A stretch of 64,000 nt of DNA from Novibacillus thermophilus. Its GTDB lineage: Bacteria; Bacillota; Bacilli; Thermoactinomycetales; Novibacillaceae. The stretch is taken from NCBI RefSeq assembly GCF_002005165.1, contig NZ_CP019699.1, positions 930,001 to 994,000 of the forward strand, written 5' to 3'. The notes under the pieces are model-generated. The model did no database searches, had not been told where the DNA came from, and saw only the letters and a list, made by a program, of their open reading frames with translations. Position 1 is the first letter of the stretch; each line of letters begins with the position of its first letter. The position numbers and the translations under genes are program-made. Of this stretch, positions 18,244 to 26,474 are shown piece after piece.

Positions 18244-19587
18244 ATGACGCGAAAAATGGGAATCGCCATCGGAGTGATCGGCCATGACGTTCTCGTACAA
18301 AAAATGGTTTCGGCGTTAAAGTTGTTCCCTAACTTTTATCCGATGGTGCGTGTGTACGAGAATGAACACGAAGTGCCGCCATTAGTTGAATCGCTAAAAG
18401 ACGATGTAGAGGTGTTGTGTTTTTCAGGGTATCGCCCCTATAGGAGAGCAATGGACTGTTTGAATTTGCACATTCCAGCACATTATGTCCCACTGTCTGG
18501 GGCGGGGTTGTACAGTGCGTTATTCCGCTTACAAAAAAGGTCGAGTTTAGACAAACTGTCCATTGATTCCCTTTCAGAGGCAATCGTGAAGCAAGCGTTG
18601 CGCGAATTGGGGGAAGGCGATTCCGAACTGATTGGCTTTCCGGAATTACCTTCTAACACGTTGGAAGAAATTTTGCGTTTTCATCAAGAGCAATTTTTGG
18701 AAAAAAGGTGTACCGGTGTGTTAACCGGGGAGAAAGCAGTTGCAGATCGTCTGTCAGCTGCTGACGTACCGAACGAGTGGGTGATGCCGACGCAGCAGGA
18801 TATTGTGGTGTCACTGGAACGGGCTCTTCTCTCCACGGAGTCGAGGCGGATGAAAGAGTCACAAATTGTCGTCGGGCTCATTCAAATTAACGATTTTAAC
18901 CAGTTGGTCGAAAACACCTCTTCAGAACACGAAGTGCAAAAAATGAAACTCGACATTCACAGAGTGTTTCTCGATTACGTGAAGTCTCTGGAAGGGCATT
19001 TAACCAACCTCGGCGGAGGAGAGTATCTCTTCTTTACCACCCGTGGTATTTTTGAACGGGAGACGAGAGGGTATAAATATATTCCCCTGCTACAAGAAAG
19101 TGAAAAGTCGTTGGGCCTGTCCTTGCGTATTGGGATCGGGTTCGGCAGGTCGGCTAACGAGGCCGGTACGCACGCCAGGTTGGCCCTTCGCCAATCGAAG
19201 GAAGCCGGTGGCAATGTTTGTTACATCGTCAGAGAGGATAAATGCGTCATCGGACCGGTGGAAATGAAGCCCCCGCTTGTGTACGACTTATCCGTAACAG
19301 ATAAAGAGCTGCTTTCAAAAGCGGAAAAGGCGGGGATGACGGCCACATACATGAGTAAACTGCTGGCTCAAGTGAACGCGCACGGCAAGGTGGAATATAC
19401 AGCACAAGAACTGGCTCCTATTCTGGGTGTTACCGTTCGAAGCACACATCGGATCCTGTTGCAGTGGCTTGATGCGGGCGTGGTTGAGATCGTCGGGGTT
19501 GAGAAAGTCGCGACGAAAGGGAGGCCGCGGCAAATTTACCGCCTTTCTTTTCTTAACCGAAAGCATGCCGAAAGTGATGAGCGCTGA
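18244..19587 (+). CDS. Transcriptional regulator with degenerate GGDEF-like domain and C-terminal winged helix
   Basis: A 447-residue soluble protein I do not place in a named family. Residues about 1-130 are alpha/beta and resemble a ligand-binding receiver. The middle region has a nucleotide-cyclase-like fold hint: GLIQINDFNQLV, then NLGGGEYLFF in the position of GGDEF with Asp replaced by Gly, then RIGIGFGRSANEAGTHARLALRQSKEAGG, the usual C-terminal part of such domains. The end (ELAPILGVTVRSTHRILLQWLDAG) is a winged helix-turn-helix. ATG start with CGGAGGGG. It closes the sugar cluster and may control it in response to a bound nucleotide or metabolite. Confidence 0.7.
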   Translation: MTRKMGIAIGVIGHDVLVQKMVSALKLFPNFYPMVRVYENEHEVPPLVESLKDDVEVLCFSGYRPYRRAMDCLNLHIPAHYVPLSGAGLYSALFRLQKRSSLDKLSIDSLSEAIVKQALRELGEGDSELIGFPELPSNTLEEILRFHQEQFLEKRCTGVLTGEKAVADRLSAADVPNEWVMPTQQDIVVSLERALLSTESRRMKESQIVVGLIQINDFNQLVENTSSEHEVQKMKLDIHRVFLDYVKSLEGHLTNLGGGEYLFFTTRGIFERETRGYKYIPLLQESEKSLGLSLRIGIGFGRSANEAGTHARLALRQSKEAGGNVCYIVREDKCVIGPVEMKPPLVYDLSVTDKELLSKAEKAGMTATYMSKLLAQVNAHGKVEYTAQELAPILGVTVRSTHRILLQWLDAGVVEIVGVEKVATKGRPRQIYRLSFLNRKHAESDER

Positions 19588-19675
19588 CAGTTGCTACGAT
19601 GCCAATTCAAGGTTCTAATCTCCCTTAAGAGCTCATATCTTGTAACGATTGATTGCTTTCTTGGGGGGATGAGCA

Positions 19676-20899
19676 TTGACGGGCGACGAGCAATCCCAAT
19701 TGCGGTTTGATATTTCTGAGAAAATAGCTTTTCAGAAGGGGCAACCGGGGATCGACACATTGCTGTCCCTGGATTTGACCCCGGAAGTTCGGATCGAAGA
19801 CCTCGGAGCCAACGTGAAAATTGAAGGCGTCATCCGGTTGAGTGGAACGTATCTCGGCGAGTCTGAACGGTCTGAACCGTCAGCAGATGTGAGGGACTGG
19901 GACGAACAACTGGAAGCAGAAGAAATTGAGTATATTATCCCGCTGGAAATTACGCTGCCGTCAGAACGCATTGGGCAGCTTGAAGACATTACGGCCGAGA
20001 TTCAGTCGTTTGACTACGACGTGTTGTCCTCACACGAATTAGGAATTGAAGCGGTTTTAGTCATTGACGGATTACAACTCGGAAGCAGCGCGGGACATAC
20101 GATTGCCAGTTTCGGTAAAGAAGAGGAAGAGTCAGAAACCGCGTCCGAGGGAGGGGCCCATGACAAAGACGGTGAAGCCCGAGACGCAAAAGACGTGCCA
20201 GAAGCCCCTTTCGGACTGAGACCCCAGCCCCTTGAGCAGCACGGTCATGCATCAGGTGAAGATGTTGCACCAAAGGAGCAAAGTGACGGTGTAGAAAACG
20301 ACGACCTCCGCGAACAGGAGGGTAAAGCCGAGGAAGCAGCCGATGGGGACAGTGCAGGGTCCGCATCTGAACCAGTCGTTGAAAGGAAAGAAGACCGTGA
20401 GCAGTTGACGGACAAAAGGGGCGACACTGAAGGAGAGGTGCCGCACCACGAAACTAAAATCCATTTTCGCAAAAAAGAAGAAGAAGACCATACACCTGAT
20501 GCCGTTCCGCTCAACGAGTTGTTGCACGAATCACCCGACGCCCTTTCCCGGGATGTTGGAAATATGTCCGGAGGGGAAGGTGCACAAGAAACCAAAGGGA
20601 CTGCCGAGACTGTCGAGGAATCGGGTGAAGCGACCGCTGCGGAGGAAACAGGTGACCTTCCTGGAGAACAAACAGACGATGAGAAGAAGTACGTCGGCAT
20701 CGAGTGGATGAAGGAGAAGTTGGGCGGAGGAGAAGACCGCTTCCACCGCCTCAAAATTGTAATCGTACAAAAAGATGATACGTTGGAAGCTATTGCAGAC
20801 CGCTACAATCTGTCGTCAGTAGAGCTCTTGCAAGTGAACAAATTGCAGACCGGGCAACTTGAAGAAGGGCAAATGATTTACATTCCCGTGCACGACTGA
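19676..20899 (+). CDS. spoVID: Stage VI sporulation protein D (SpoVID), LysM-containing
   Basis: A 407-residue spore-coat morphogenetic protein required for coat encasement of the forespore. The N-terminal domain (about 1-135), starting RFDISEKIAFQKGQ, matches Bacillus SpoVID, which has the same FQKGQ segment. A long acidic Glu/Asp/Gly-rich linker (about 140-345) follows, and a LysM domain (about 355-405; IVQKDDTLEAIADRYNLS) ends the protein. TTG start with GGGGGG upstream; an ATG at 19669 is out of frame. Gene order spoVID-ysxE is conserved, but the usual upstream neighbour hemL lies 19 kb away. Confidence 0.93.
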   Translation: MTGDEQSQLRFDISEKIAFQKGQPGIDTLLSLDLTPEVRIEDLGANVKIEGVIRLSGTYLGESERSEPSADVRDWDEQLEAEEIEYIIPLEITLPSERIGQLEDITAEIQSFDYDVLSSHELGIEAVLVIDGLQLGSSAGHTIASFGKEEEESETASEGGAHDKDGEARDAKDVPEAPFGLRPQPLEQHGHASGEDVAPKEQSDGVENDDLREQEGKAEEAADGDSAGSASEPVVERKEDREQLTDKRGDTEGEVPHHETKIHFRKKEEEDHTPDAVPLNELLHESPDALSRDVGNMSGGEGAQETKGTAETVEESGEATAAEETGDLPGEQTDDEKKYVGIEWMKEKLGGGEDRFHRLKIVIVQKDDTLEAIADRYNLSSVELLQVNKLQTGQLEEGQMIYIPVHD

Positions 20900-20928
20900 C
20901 AGCGTGAAAGAGAAGGGGGCGAATAACC

Positions 20929-21957
20929 GTGGGTAGCGGTCCGCAGCCAGGTCAAGTGTTAGACCAGGCGCTCCGGATGTACGCATGGCATCTCCGGAAA
21001 GTCACAAAAGTACGTGGTGCGTTTCGAGTTCAGACTGAGGCGGACACATTTGCCCTGAAACCGGTCCGCGTGAAACGGCAGCGCTTATCCTTTTTGCAGA
21101 AGGTGAACACACACTTAGACGACCACAATTACACCCATGTTCTGCCGTGGCTGAAGGCGAAGAACGGTGAACGCTATTATGCCGACGAAACGGTGGCGTT
21201 CTATGCCACCCCGTGGTTCGGCGCAGAGTGGACGCCCAATGCTTCTCTCTCCGAAAAACGCATAATACAGTCGTTGGCCGATTTGCACCGGTTGACGGAA
21301 AACGCCGGCTTTGGAACAGGTGGTGCGGAACCCCAGTTTAAAGAAACCGTTAGACGATGGAACGATCAAAAAGAGCAGGTGGAGCATTATGCGGAGAAAG
21401 CGAGAAAGCGTACGTACCCTTCGCCGTTTGACACTGCTTTCTTGAATCACGTCGACGAGCTGGTGCACGCCGCATCGTTTGCCCTAAACGGATTAAAGAG
21501 ATTGTCAGAATATGATGCGCGAAAACCGTTTCGCCGCGTGTTTTGTCACCGGCGCATCCACCGCCACAATCTGTTGGTCCTCGGGGACGACTGGAAGTGG
21601 ATTGACTTTGATCACGGCGGATGGGACGTTCCCATGAAGGATTTGGCCCTTTTCTTTCAACGCTTTCCGCCAAAGGGCGAAACTCCGCCAGAGATCCTCG
21701 AGAGCTGGTTAAAGGCTTATGAGGCGACGCTTCCACTCAGCCCGCGCGAGAAGCAATGGTTCTGTATCTTTATCGCGTATCCGGACCGGGTCATCAAATG
21801 GCTGAACCGCTATTACGGTCACGACGGTTCTGTCAACGAGCTGTTTTACGTCCAAGAGCTGGAGCAGGAAATTCGCTGTTTTCAGCAGCTCAAACAGTTC
21901 GCGAAGCATGTTTGGCCGAAAAAACGGGAGAAAAGACAAAAGGTGTCCACGCCGTAA
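20929..21957 (+). CDS. ysxE: CotS/YsxE-family spore coat protein, kinase-like fold
   Basis: A 342-residue protein of the CotS/CotI/YsxE family, related to aminoglycoside phosphotransferases. The Mg-binding-like IDFDHGGWD is present near residue 225, but the catalytic-loop HxDxxxxN position reads HRRIHRHN, so Asp is Arg and catalysis is unlikely. Position directly after spoVID is the Bacillus ysxE position, which supports the name. GTG start with AGAAGGGGG. Its role is probably structural, in the spore coat. Confidence 0.87.
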   Translation: MGSGPQPGQVLDQALRMYAWHLRKVTKVRGAFRVQTEADTFALKPVRVKRQRLSFLQKVNTHLDDHNYTHVLPWLKAKNGERYYADETVAFYATPWFGAEWTPNASLSEKRIIQSLADLHRLTENAGFGTGGAEPQFKETVRRWNDQKEQVEHYAEKARKRTYPSPFDTAFLNHVDELVHAASFALNGLKRLSEYDARKPFRRVFCHRRIHRHNLLVLGDDWKWIDFDHGGWDVPMKDLALFFQRFPPKGETPPEILESWLKAYEATLPLSPREKQWFCIFIAYPDRVIKWLNRYYGHDGSVNELFYVQELEQEIRCFQQLKQFAKHVWPKKREKRQKVSTP

Positions 21958-21988
21958 GCGCCCGCTCCAACTTCTGGAGCGGGCGCTT
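21956..21988 (+). terminator. Strong hairpin at the end of ysxE
   Basis: A perfect 13-base inverted repeat, AAGCGCCCGCTCC and GGAGCGGGCGCTT, with a 7-base loop. It has no U-tract after it, so it may be a transcript-end structure or a weak terminator. Confidence 0.6.
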
Positions 21989-22102
21989 AACGTATAGAGA
22001 GTGTCATCTAATTGTCAGATTTCACCTTCCAGTCCGTCGTATCCGGACGTTATACTTAAAATTACCAGAGTTGCGGGTTTGTGTTTTCCGTGGACTTTTA
22101 TT

Positions 22103-22351
22103 ATGATGACAGTAGTGTTTCACGAAACATTATGGTCGGAGGCTGTTATGATAGCGTTTATTGTCCTTCTCGTGCTGACGAGTTCTGTTTTTTTATTTCT
22201 GTGGGTCTTGCACTTGACGTCGTTATGGCGCAAGCCGAGTGGAAAACGTGATGTGACGGCCGTCATTTGGACGGTTATACCGGGAGTTATACTGATCGGG
22301 CTGGGTATCATCGGTCCGTTTATCGTCCGCAATTTGCAAAACTTATCATAA
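22103..22351 (+). CDS. Small membrane protein resembling the COX2 transmembrane hairpin
   Basis: An 82-residue protein with two TM segments (about 13-33 and 52-73). The second, VIWTVIPGVILIGLGII, and the link before it resemble the TM hairpin of cytochrome oxidase subunit II (typical IWTVIP-IL). There is no cupredoxin domain and no CuA ligands. It precedes heme O synthase, in keeping with a role in oxidase assembly, but that is inference. The RBS is weak. Alternative: an unrelated two-TM protein. Confidence 0.55.
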   Translation: MMTVVFHETLWSEAVMIAFIVLLVLTSSVFLFLWVLHLTSLWRKPSGKRDVTAVIWTVIPGVILIGLGIIGPFIVRNLQNLS

Positions 22352-22441
22352 ATATTTTCTGCAGAAGGTGACGAATTTGGAACGGGACATGAGCTACAAC
22401 TCGACGTCGGAATCGGCAGTGGAGCAGGAACAGGCCCCCCG

Positions 22442-23344
22442 GTGACAGAACCGTTGCACTGGCGCGACTTCATCACTGTCACAAAAACAGGTATCGTGAA
22501 ATCGAATGTGCTCAGTGCAGCGGCCGCCTTTTGGTTGGCGGTACAGACAGTCGGCAGATCTGGAACCGACTTCTCAGGGCTATCCGGGTTTTTACTTTTT
22601 TTGTACACGTGTGTCGGAACAGCGCTCATCATAGCTTCGGGGTGTGTATTAAACAATTATTTAGACCGCGACTTGGACAAAAAGATGGAACGGACAAAAC
22701 ATCGTCCGTCGGTTCAACGCTTTGATTCCAGATTGTTGCTCGGTTACGGGATTGTGCTCGGGATTGCCGGTACACTGCTGTTGGTGACACTCGTCAATTT
22801 AATAACGGCTGTTTTAGGTCTCTTGGGCATCTTTTTCTACGTCATCGTCTACACCTTGTGGATGAAGCGGACGACCTCACTCAACACGGTTGTCGGCGGG
22901 CTATCTGGCGCCATTCCGCCGATGATGGGTTGGTGCGCGGTGACAGGCGGCTTGGATGCAGGCGCGGGCCTCCTGTTCGTCATCATGTTTTTGTGGCAAC
23001 CGCCTCACTTTTTGGCATTGGCCATGCTTCGCTCGGAGGAGTACCGCGTTGCCGGCTTTAAGATGCTTACGTCCGAAAGCGGTGCGAAGGAAACTAAGTG
23101 GCAAATGTTGCTTTGGACGACGGCACTAGTTCCCGCCTCCCTACTCCTCTACTTACTGCCGTCCCTCGGTGACCTCTACTTAACCGTGATGACGATTTTG
23201 GGCGGCTTTTACGTCGCGTACGCGTTGCAAGGTGTGTACGGCAACGCCCCAAACGAGAAACAGTGGGCAGGCAAGATGTTTGGCTATTCACTCATTTACT
23301 TGGTCGTCATGTACGCGGTCATATTTGTTGACGCTGCTCTTTAG
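22442..23344 (+). CDS. ctaB: Protoheme IX farnesyltransferase (heme O synthase), 5' end possibly frameshifted
   Basis: A UbiA-fold prenyltransferase that farnesylates heme B to heme O in the membrane. The Asp-rich motif NNYLDRDLDKKMERTKHRP and the LWQPPHFLALAM segment are diagnostic; about eight or nine TM segments follow. The open frame from GTG 22442 lacks a good RBS. TTG 22377, with AGAAGGTG upstream, starts a 22-codon frame ending at TGA 22443. Adding one C to the C6 run at 22435-22440 fuses it in frame as EQAPPVTEPLHW, matching the length of Bacillus CtaB. So either a homopolymer error or a leader with GTGA coupling is present. Confidence 0.9.
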   Translation: MTEPLHWRDFITVTKTGIVKSNVLSAAAAFWLAVQTVGRSGTDFSGLSGFLLFLYTCVGTALIIASGCVLNNYLDRDLDKKMERTKHRPSVQRFDSRLLLGYGIVLGIAGTLLLVTLVNLITAVLGLLGIFFYVIVYTLWMKRTTSLNTVVGGLSGAIPPMMGWCAVTGGLDAGAGLLFVIMFLWQPPHFLALAMLRSEEYRVAGFKMLTSESGAKETKWQMLLWTTALVPASLLLYLLPSLGDLYLTVMTILGGFYVAYALQGVYGNAPNEKQWAGKMFGYSLIYLVVMYAVIFVDAAL

Positions 23345-23409
23345 GACAGGTGTTTCGAACAAGCCTCTGAAGGTGTTGAATCCCTGGGATAGATAGATTC
23401 GGAACTGAA

Positions 23410-23435
23410 TGCCCCCTTGAGTGGGGCTTTTTTTG
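23410..23435 (+). terminator. Rho-independent terminator after ctaB
   Basis: GCCCC/GGGGC stem around 23411-23428 followed directly by a run of eight T. Confidence 0.8.
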
Positions 23436-23519
23436 TAACGTGTTTTACCAATACGAAATGAAACGGTGAAAAGCGGGATACACTACTGATACAACACGAT
23501 TTGAAAGGCAGGGATGTCG

Positions 23520-23690
23520 ATGGTTAAACCGCATCAAGAGCGGAAGCACAGAGGGACGAAGCGGAAGTGGCCGAAAATCGAAGACACAGAGTTCGGAAAA
23601 GAACGGCTAGTGTCTCAAGCTGTGCAACGCTCGTACAATCAAAGCGGTCTGGAAGACGAGCCTCTTTCGGAAGAAGATGAAACGCAGTAA
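23520..23690 (+). CDS. Small hypothetical protein, 56 residues
   Basis: A short open frame between two terminators. It begins MVKPHQERKHRGTKRKWPK and ends in an acidic GLEDEPLSEEDETQ tail, so it is basic at the front and acidic at the end. ATG 23520 has AAGGCAGGG six bases upstream; ATG 23514 is in frame but too close. It is highly charged and without TM segments, like small spore-formation-associated proteins, but I do not recognise it. Confidence 0.6.
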   Translation: MVKPHQERKHRGTKRKWPKIEDTEFGKERLVSQAVQRSYNQSGLEDEPLSEEDETQ

Positions 23691-23714
23691 ACTTGAAAAA
23701 CTTGAGCTTCGTTT

Positions 23715-23750
23715 GCGGGTTTGCGTCAAAGCGTAAAGCCCGCTTTTTTT
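23715..23750 (+). terminator. Rho-independent terminator after the small ORF
   Basis: GCGGGTTTGCG (23715-) pairs with CGTAAAGCCCGC including one wobble, followed by eight T. Confidence 0.8.
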
Positions 23751-23763
23751 ACGAAAAAAAGGA

Positions 23764-23796
23764 TTGTCCATGTCCCATTATTTTATTATAATAAAA
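23764..23796 (+). promoter_or_regulatory. SigA promoter with palindromic candidate operator over -10
   Basis: TTGTCC (23764-23769), 17-base spacer and TATAAT (23787-23792). The perfect 16-base palindrome TTTTATTATAATAAAA (23781-23796) covers the -10 box and is a plausible operator for the HTH-cupin regulator encoded about 130 bases downstream. Confidence 0.65.
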
Positions 23797-23929
23797 CTAA
23801 ACAGGAATATTTTTAAAAAAATTAATAAAAAAGGGAAGGGAATTGACCGCTGAGGGGATTGTTTTCAGAAAATGAAGCATTGCAAACGACTGGGATCTCA
23901 TTTGCTGAAGCTTTTCCAAAGGAAAGATC

Positions 23930-24472
23930 ATGATGATGTTTAGCGGTACGAGAATTCGCGAACTGCGGAAGAGAAAAAAAATGTCGTTAACGGAGTTAGC
24001 GCAGAAGTCAGGGTTAAGTGCGGCGACAATCAGTCAGATTGAACGCGACAACGTCGATCCGACGCTGACCACGCTGTACAAAATCTGTAAGGCACTGGAC
24101 ATTACCCTTGTTTCCTTGATTTCTAATAACGGGACGCCTGAGAGAGTGGTAAGAAGAAATGACAGAAAAACGATGTTTCTGCCTAATTCTAAAGTAAAAT
24201 ACCAGCTGTTGACGCCGGGTGTGAAGGACAACCTGGAAATGCTCTTGATTGAACTCGAACCGAAACAGGAAGACCGTCAAGTGATCACACACACGGGAGA
24301 GGAGTGCGGGTTTGTCCTGCGGGGAAAGATGGTCGTCGTGTTAGACGATGAAGAATACGAACTGGAGGAAGGAGACAGTATTTATTTTGACAGTTCCATT
24401 CCCCACCGATTTATAAATCGCGGAGAAGAGAAGTGCGTGTCTATTTGGGCGATGACACCGCCTACCTTTTAA
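23930..24472 (+). CDS. XRE-family regulator with C-terminal cupin
   Basis: A 180-residue regulator. An HTH_3 domain (about 8-62: LAQKSGLSAATISQIERDNVDPTL) is followed by a cupin barrel (about 105-175: THTGEECGFVLRGKM and SIYFDSSIPHRFINRGEE). Such PuuR/SutR-like proteins sense small molecules, often amino acids or amines, and control adjacent oxidase genes. Three consecutive ATG codons (23930, 23933, 23936) follow AAAGGAAAG. It heads a tight operon of four redox genes, starting 47 bases downstream, and probably regulates itself and them. Confidence 0.9.
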   Translation: MMMFSGTRIRELRKRKKMSLTELAQKSGLSAATISQIERDNVDPTLTTLYKICKALDITLVSLISNNGTPERVVRRNDRKTMFLPNSKVKYQLLTPGVKDNLEMLLIELEPKQEDRQVITHTGEECGFVLRGKMVVVLDDEEYELEEGDSIYFDSSIPHRFINRGEEKCVSIWAMTPPTF

Positions 24473-24519
24473 CAGGGCTAGATTGTCATAATTGGACAGA
24501 AAGAAAGGGGACAGGCGCG

Positions 24520-24792
24520 ATGGATAAACTGATGATTTGTCGATGTGAAGAAGTGACTCTTGCGGACATTCAAACAGCCGCCAGTCAGTACAAATGTTCA
24601 GCCCGGGAAATCAAACTGCGGACGAGGGCCGGAATGGGGTACTGCGGCGGACGGACTTGTCGATCGGCCGTTGACGCCATTCTGGAAGAAGTGACGGGAG
24701 AAAAGCCGGGGCACGATATTCCGCTGAAAGTGCAGCCTCCCGTGAGACCAGTCTCTCTATCCGTTTTGAGGAGTAGGTCGAGCGATGAGTAA
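24520..24792 (+). CDS. BFD-like [2Fe-2S]-binding protein
   Basis: A 90-residue protein with the four cysteines of the bacterioferritin-associated-ferredoxin fold: ICRCEEV (CxC) and YCGGRTC (CxxxxC). This fold is found as a small subunit or domain in HcnABC, octopine/nopaline oxidase and hydroxyproline dehydrogenase complexes. ATG 24520 follows GAAAGGGG. Its stop overlaps the start of the next gene (24785). It probably relays electrons from the flavoprotein subunits. Confidence 0.85.
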   Translation: MDKLMICRCEEVTLADIQTAASQYKCSAREIKLRTRAGMGYCGGRTCRSAVDAILEEVTGEKPGHDIPLKVQPPVRPVSLSVLRSRSSDE

Positions 24793-25186
24793 GAATCGAA
24801 TTGTAAACCACCCTATCCTGGGAAAACTGAAAGAAAGAAGAGTCGTCACTTTTACGTTTGACGGAAAGACGTATGAAGGTTATGAAGGGGAGACGATAGC
24901 TGCGGCTCTGTTGGCAAACGGTGTCCGGACGTTGCGGGTGCATGAGGAAAGTGGGACTCCGCGCGGTATTTATTGCAATATCGGGCACTGTTTTGAGTGC
25001 CGTGTGCGAGTCAATCAGTCGAACGGCGTACGTGCATGCCTAACGGAACTGGAGGACGGCATGGTCATCGAAAGCGGGAAGAGACAACCGGCGCCCTTGA
25101 TATCAACGAAAAAAACAGGTGACTTGCCCCGAACTTACGCCGAATTCAAGAAAGAATACGGGGATGAGGGGGATCCGCATGTATGA
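24785..25186 (+). CDS. (2Fe-2S)-binding subunit, HcnA/SoxA-N-terminus-like
   Basis: A 133-residue Fer2_4-type ferredoxin-like subunit. The cluster ligands are seen as GIYCNIGHCFECRVRV and VRACLT, in the plant-type ferredoxin pattern. It corresponds to HcnA of hydrogen cyanide synthase or the N-terminal part of sarcosine oxidase alpha. It overlaps the preceding gene by 8 bases (ATGAGTAA) and the following flavoprotein by 8 bases, so stoichiometric translation is likely. Subunit of the same complex. Confidence 0.87.
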   Translation: MSKNRIVNHPILGKLKERRVVTFTFDGKTYEGYEGETIAAALLANGVRTLRVHEESGTPRGIYCNIGHCFECRVRVNQSNGVRACLTELEDGMVIESGKRQPAPLISTKKTGDLPRTYAEFKKEYGDEGDPHV

Positions 25187-26402
25187 CGTCGTCATCATCG
25201 GAGCTGGCCCTGCCGGGCTGTCGGCCGCCATTGCGTGCCGCGAATGGAACATGGACGTTCTCGTGATCGATGAATTTCCTAAACCGGGCGGAAGGCTCCT
25301 CGGTCAACTTCACCAGGAGCCGAATGGCGAGTGGTGGAACGGAATCGAAGAGGCGAACACTCTCCTGGAAAGGACGAAATCCCTCAACACCGACATCCGG
25401 TGCGGTGTTTCAGCCTATCACATAGAGAAGCAAGACGGTGGTTTTGCGGTCCATACGTCTAGCGGCATTTTCAATGCGAAAACCCTTCTCATTGCGACAG
25501 GTGCAGCAGAAAAACCGACTCCAATCCCGGGCTGGACACTTCCGGGGGTCATGTCGATCGGTGCGGCGCAGGTGATGACGAACGTCCACCGTGTTCGTGT
25601 GGGACAAAGGGGGATCGTCGTCGGAGTCAACGTTTTGTCGGCGGCCATCGCACGTGAGCTGCAACTGGCCGGAATCGAACTCCTCGGCATGGTGCTTCCT
25701 GCTATAAATCCTGTGACATCCCGTCATGGCCATCCCAAAAAAGTCATGGAAGGCTTAGTACGCATCGCGCACTTGGCGCCTTCTCCCTTGATACGTTTGG
25801 GCAGCAAATGGGCAAAAGCGACTTGGGCGCAGAACTTGGCTGTCACACTGTATCCTAAGGGCGGAGTGAAATTGTGGGGAATGCCGGTCCACATTCGAAA
25901 AGCTGCCACTGAAATAAACGGCAAAACAGAAGTAGAATCGGTGACGATATGCGACATTTCCCCTGATGGAGAACGTGTGCCGGGAAGCGAGAAAACCGTC
26001 GACGTTGATTTTGTCTGTATTGCTGGCGGGCTTTACCCTCTCGCAGAGCTGGCAGCCGTCATCGGGTGTCCATTCCAGTACATCGAAGAACTCGGCGGCC
26101 ACGTCCCCGTGCACAACGAAAAAATGGAGACGCCGGTAGCGGGGATGTATGTGGCAGGAAACATTACAGGGATCGAAAGTGCAAAAGTGGCCAGGGCACA
26201 GGGCACTGTGGCAGGTCTTTCCATCGTCAGGCGACTGTTGGGAAATGTTGCGGACTTAGGTTCTAAATTGGATGAAGCTGTACAAAATGTAAAAGACATT
26301 CGCGGACAAGCCACGATCCAATTCCATCCCGGGATTGATGAAGGGCGTGCCAAAATGAATAAAGCATTTCTACATTATGCAAACCGTAACGCAGATGTTT
26401 AA
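25179..26402 (+). CDS. FAD/NAD-binding oxidoreductase, HcnB-like alpha subunit
   Basis: A 407-residue pyridine nucleotide-disulfide-oxidoreductase-like flavoprotein. The FAD Rossmann motif VVIIGAGPAGLSAA is at residues 3-16, a second motif LIATGAAEKPTPIPGW follows, and MYVAGNITGIESAKVA near the end is the FAD-closing segment. ATG 25179 follows GATGAGGGGG. It matches the alpha subunit of HcnABC or hydroxyproline/sarcosine dehydrogenase-type complexes, which accept electrons from the beta subunit. Confidence 0.88.
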   Translation: MYDVVIIGAGPAGLSAAIACREWNMDVLVIDEFPKPGGRLLGQLHQEPNGEWWNGIEEANTLLERTKSLNTDIRCGVSAYHIEKQDGGFAVHTSSGIFNAKTLLIATGAAEKPTPIPGWTLPGVMSIGAAQVMTNVHRVRVGQRGIVVGVNVLSAAIARELQLAGIELLGMVLPAINPVTSRHGHPKKVMEGLVRIAHLAPSPLIRLGSKWAKATWAQNLAVTLYPKGGVKLWGMPVHIRKAATEINGKTEVESVTICDISPDGERVPGSEKTVDVDFVCIAGGLYPLAELAAVIGCPFQYIEELGGHVPVHNEKMETPVAGMYVAGNITGIESAKVARAQGTVAGLSIVRRLLGNVADLGSKLDEAVQNVKDIRGQATIQFHPGIDEGRAKMNKAFLHYANRNADV

Positions 26403-26474
26403 ATCCGGGAAGCTAGACGCTGGAAGCACGGGCGCCGACATAAACGACGAAACGAAAGAGGGAGGGAATAAAAG

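Noticed and set aside
20245-20754. 169-codon minus-strand frame, Ser-rich
   Set aside because: It is the shadow of the acidic spoVID linker (GAG/GAA codons read as CTC/TTC); no RBS, and spoVID is well supported.
21990-22102. Promoter for ctaB region (TTCCAG...TATACT)
   Set aside because: Good -10 but -35 matches only two of six bases.
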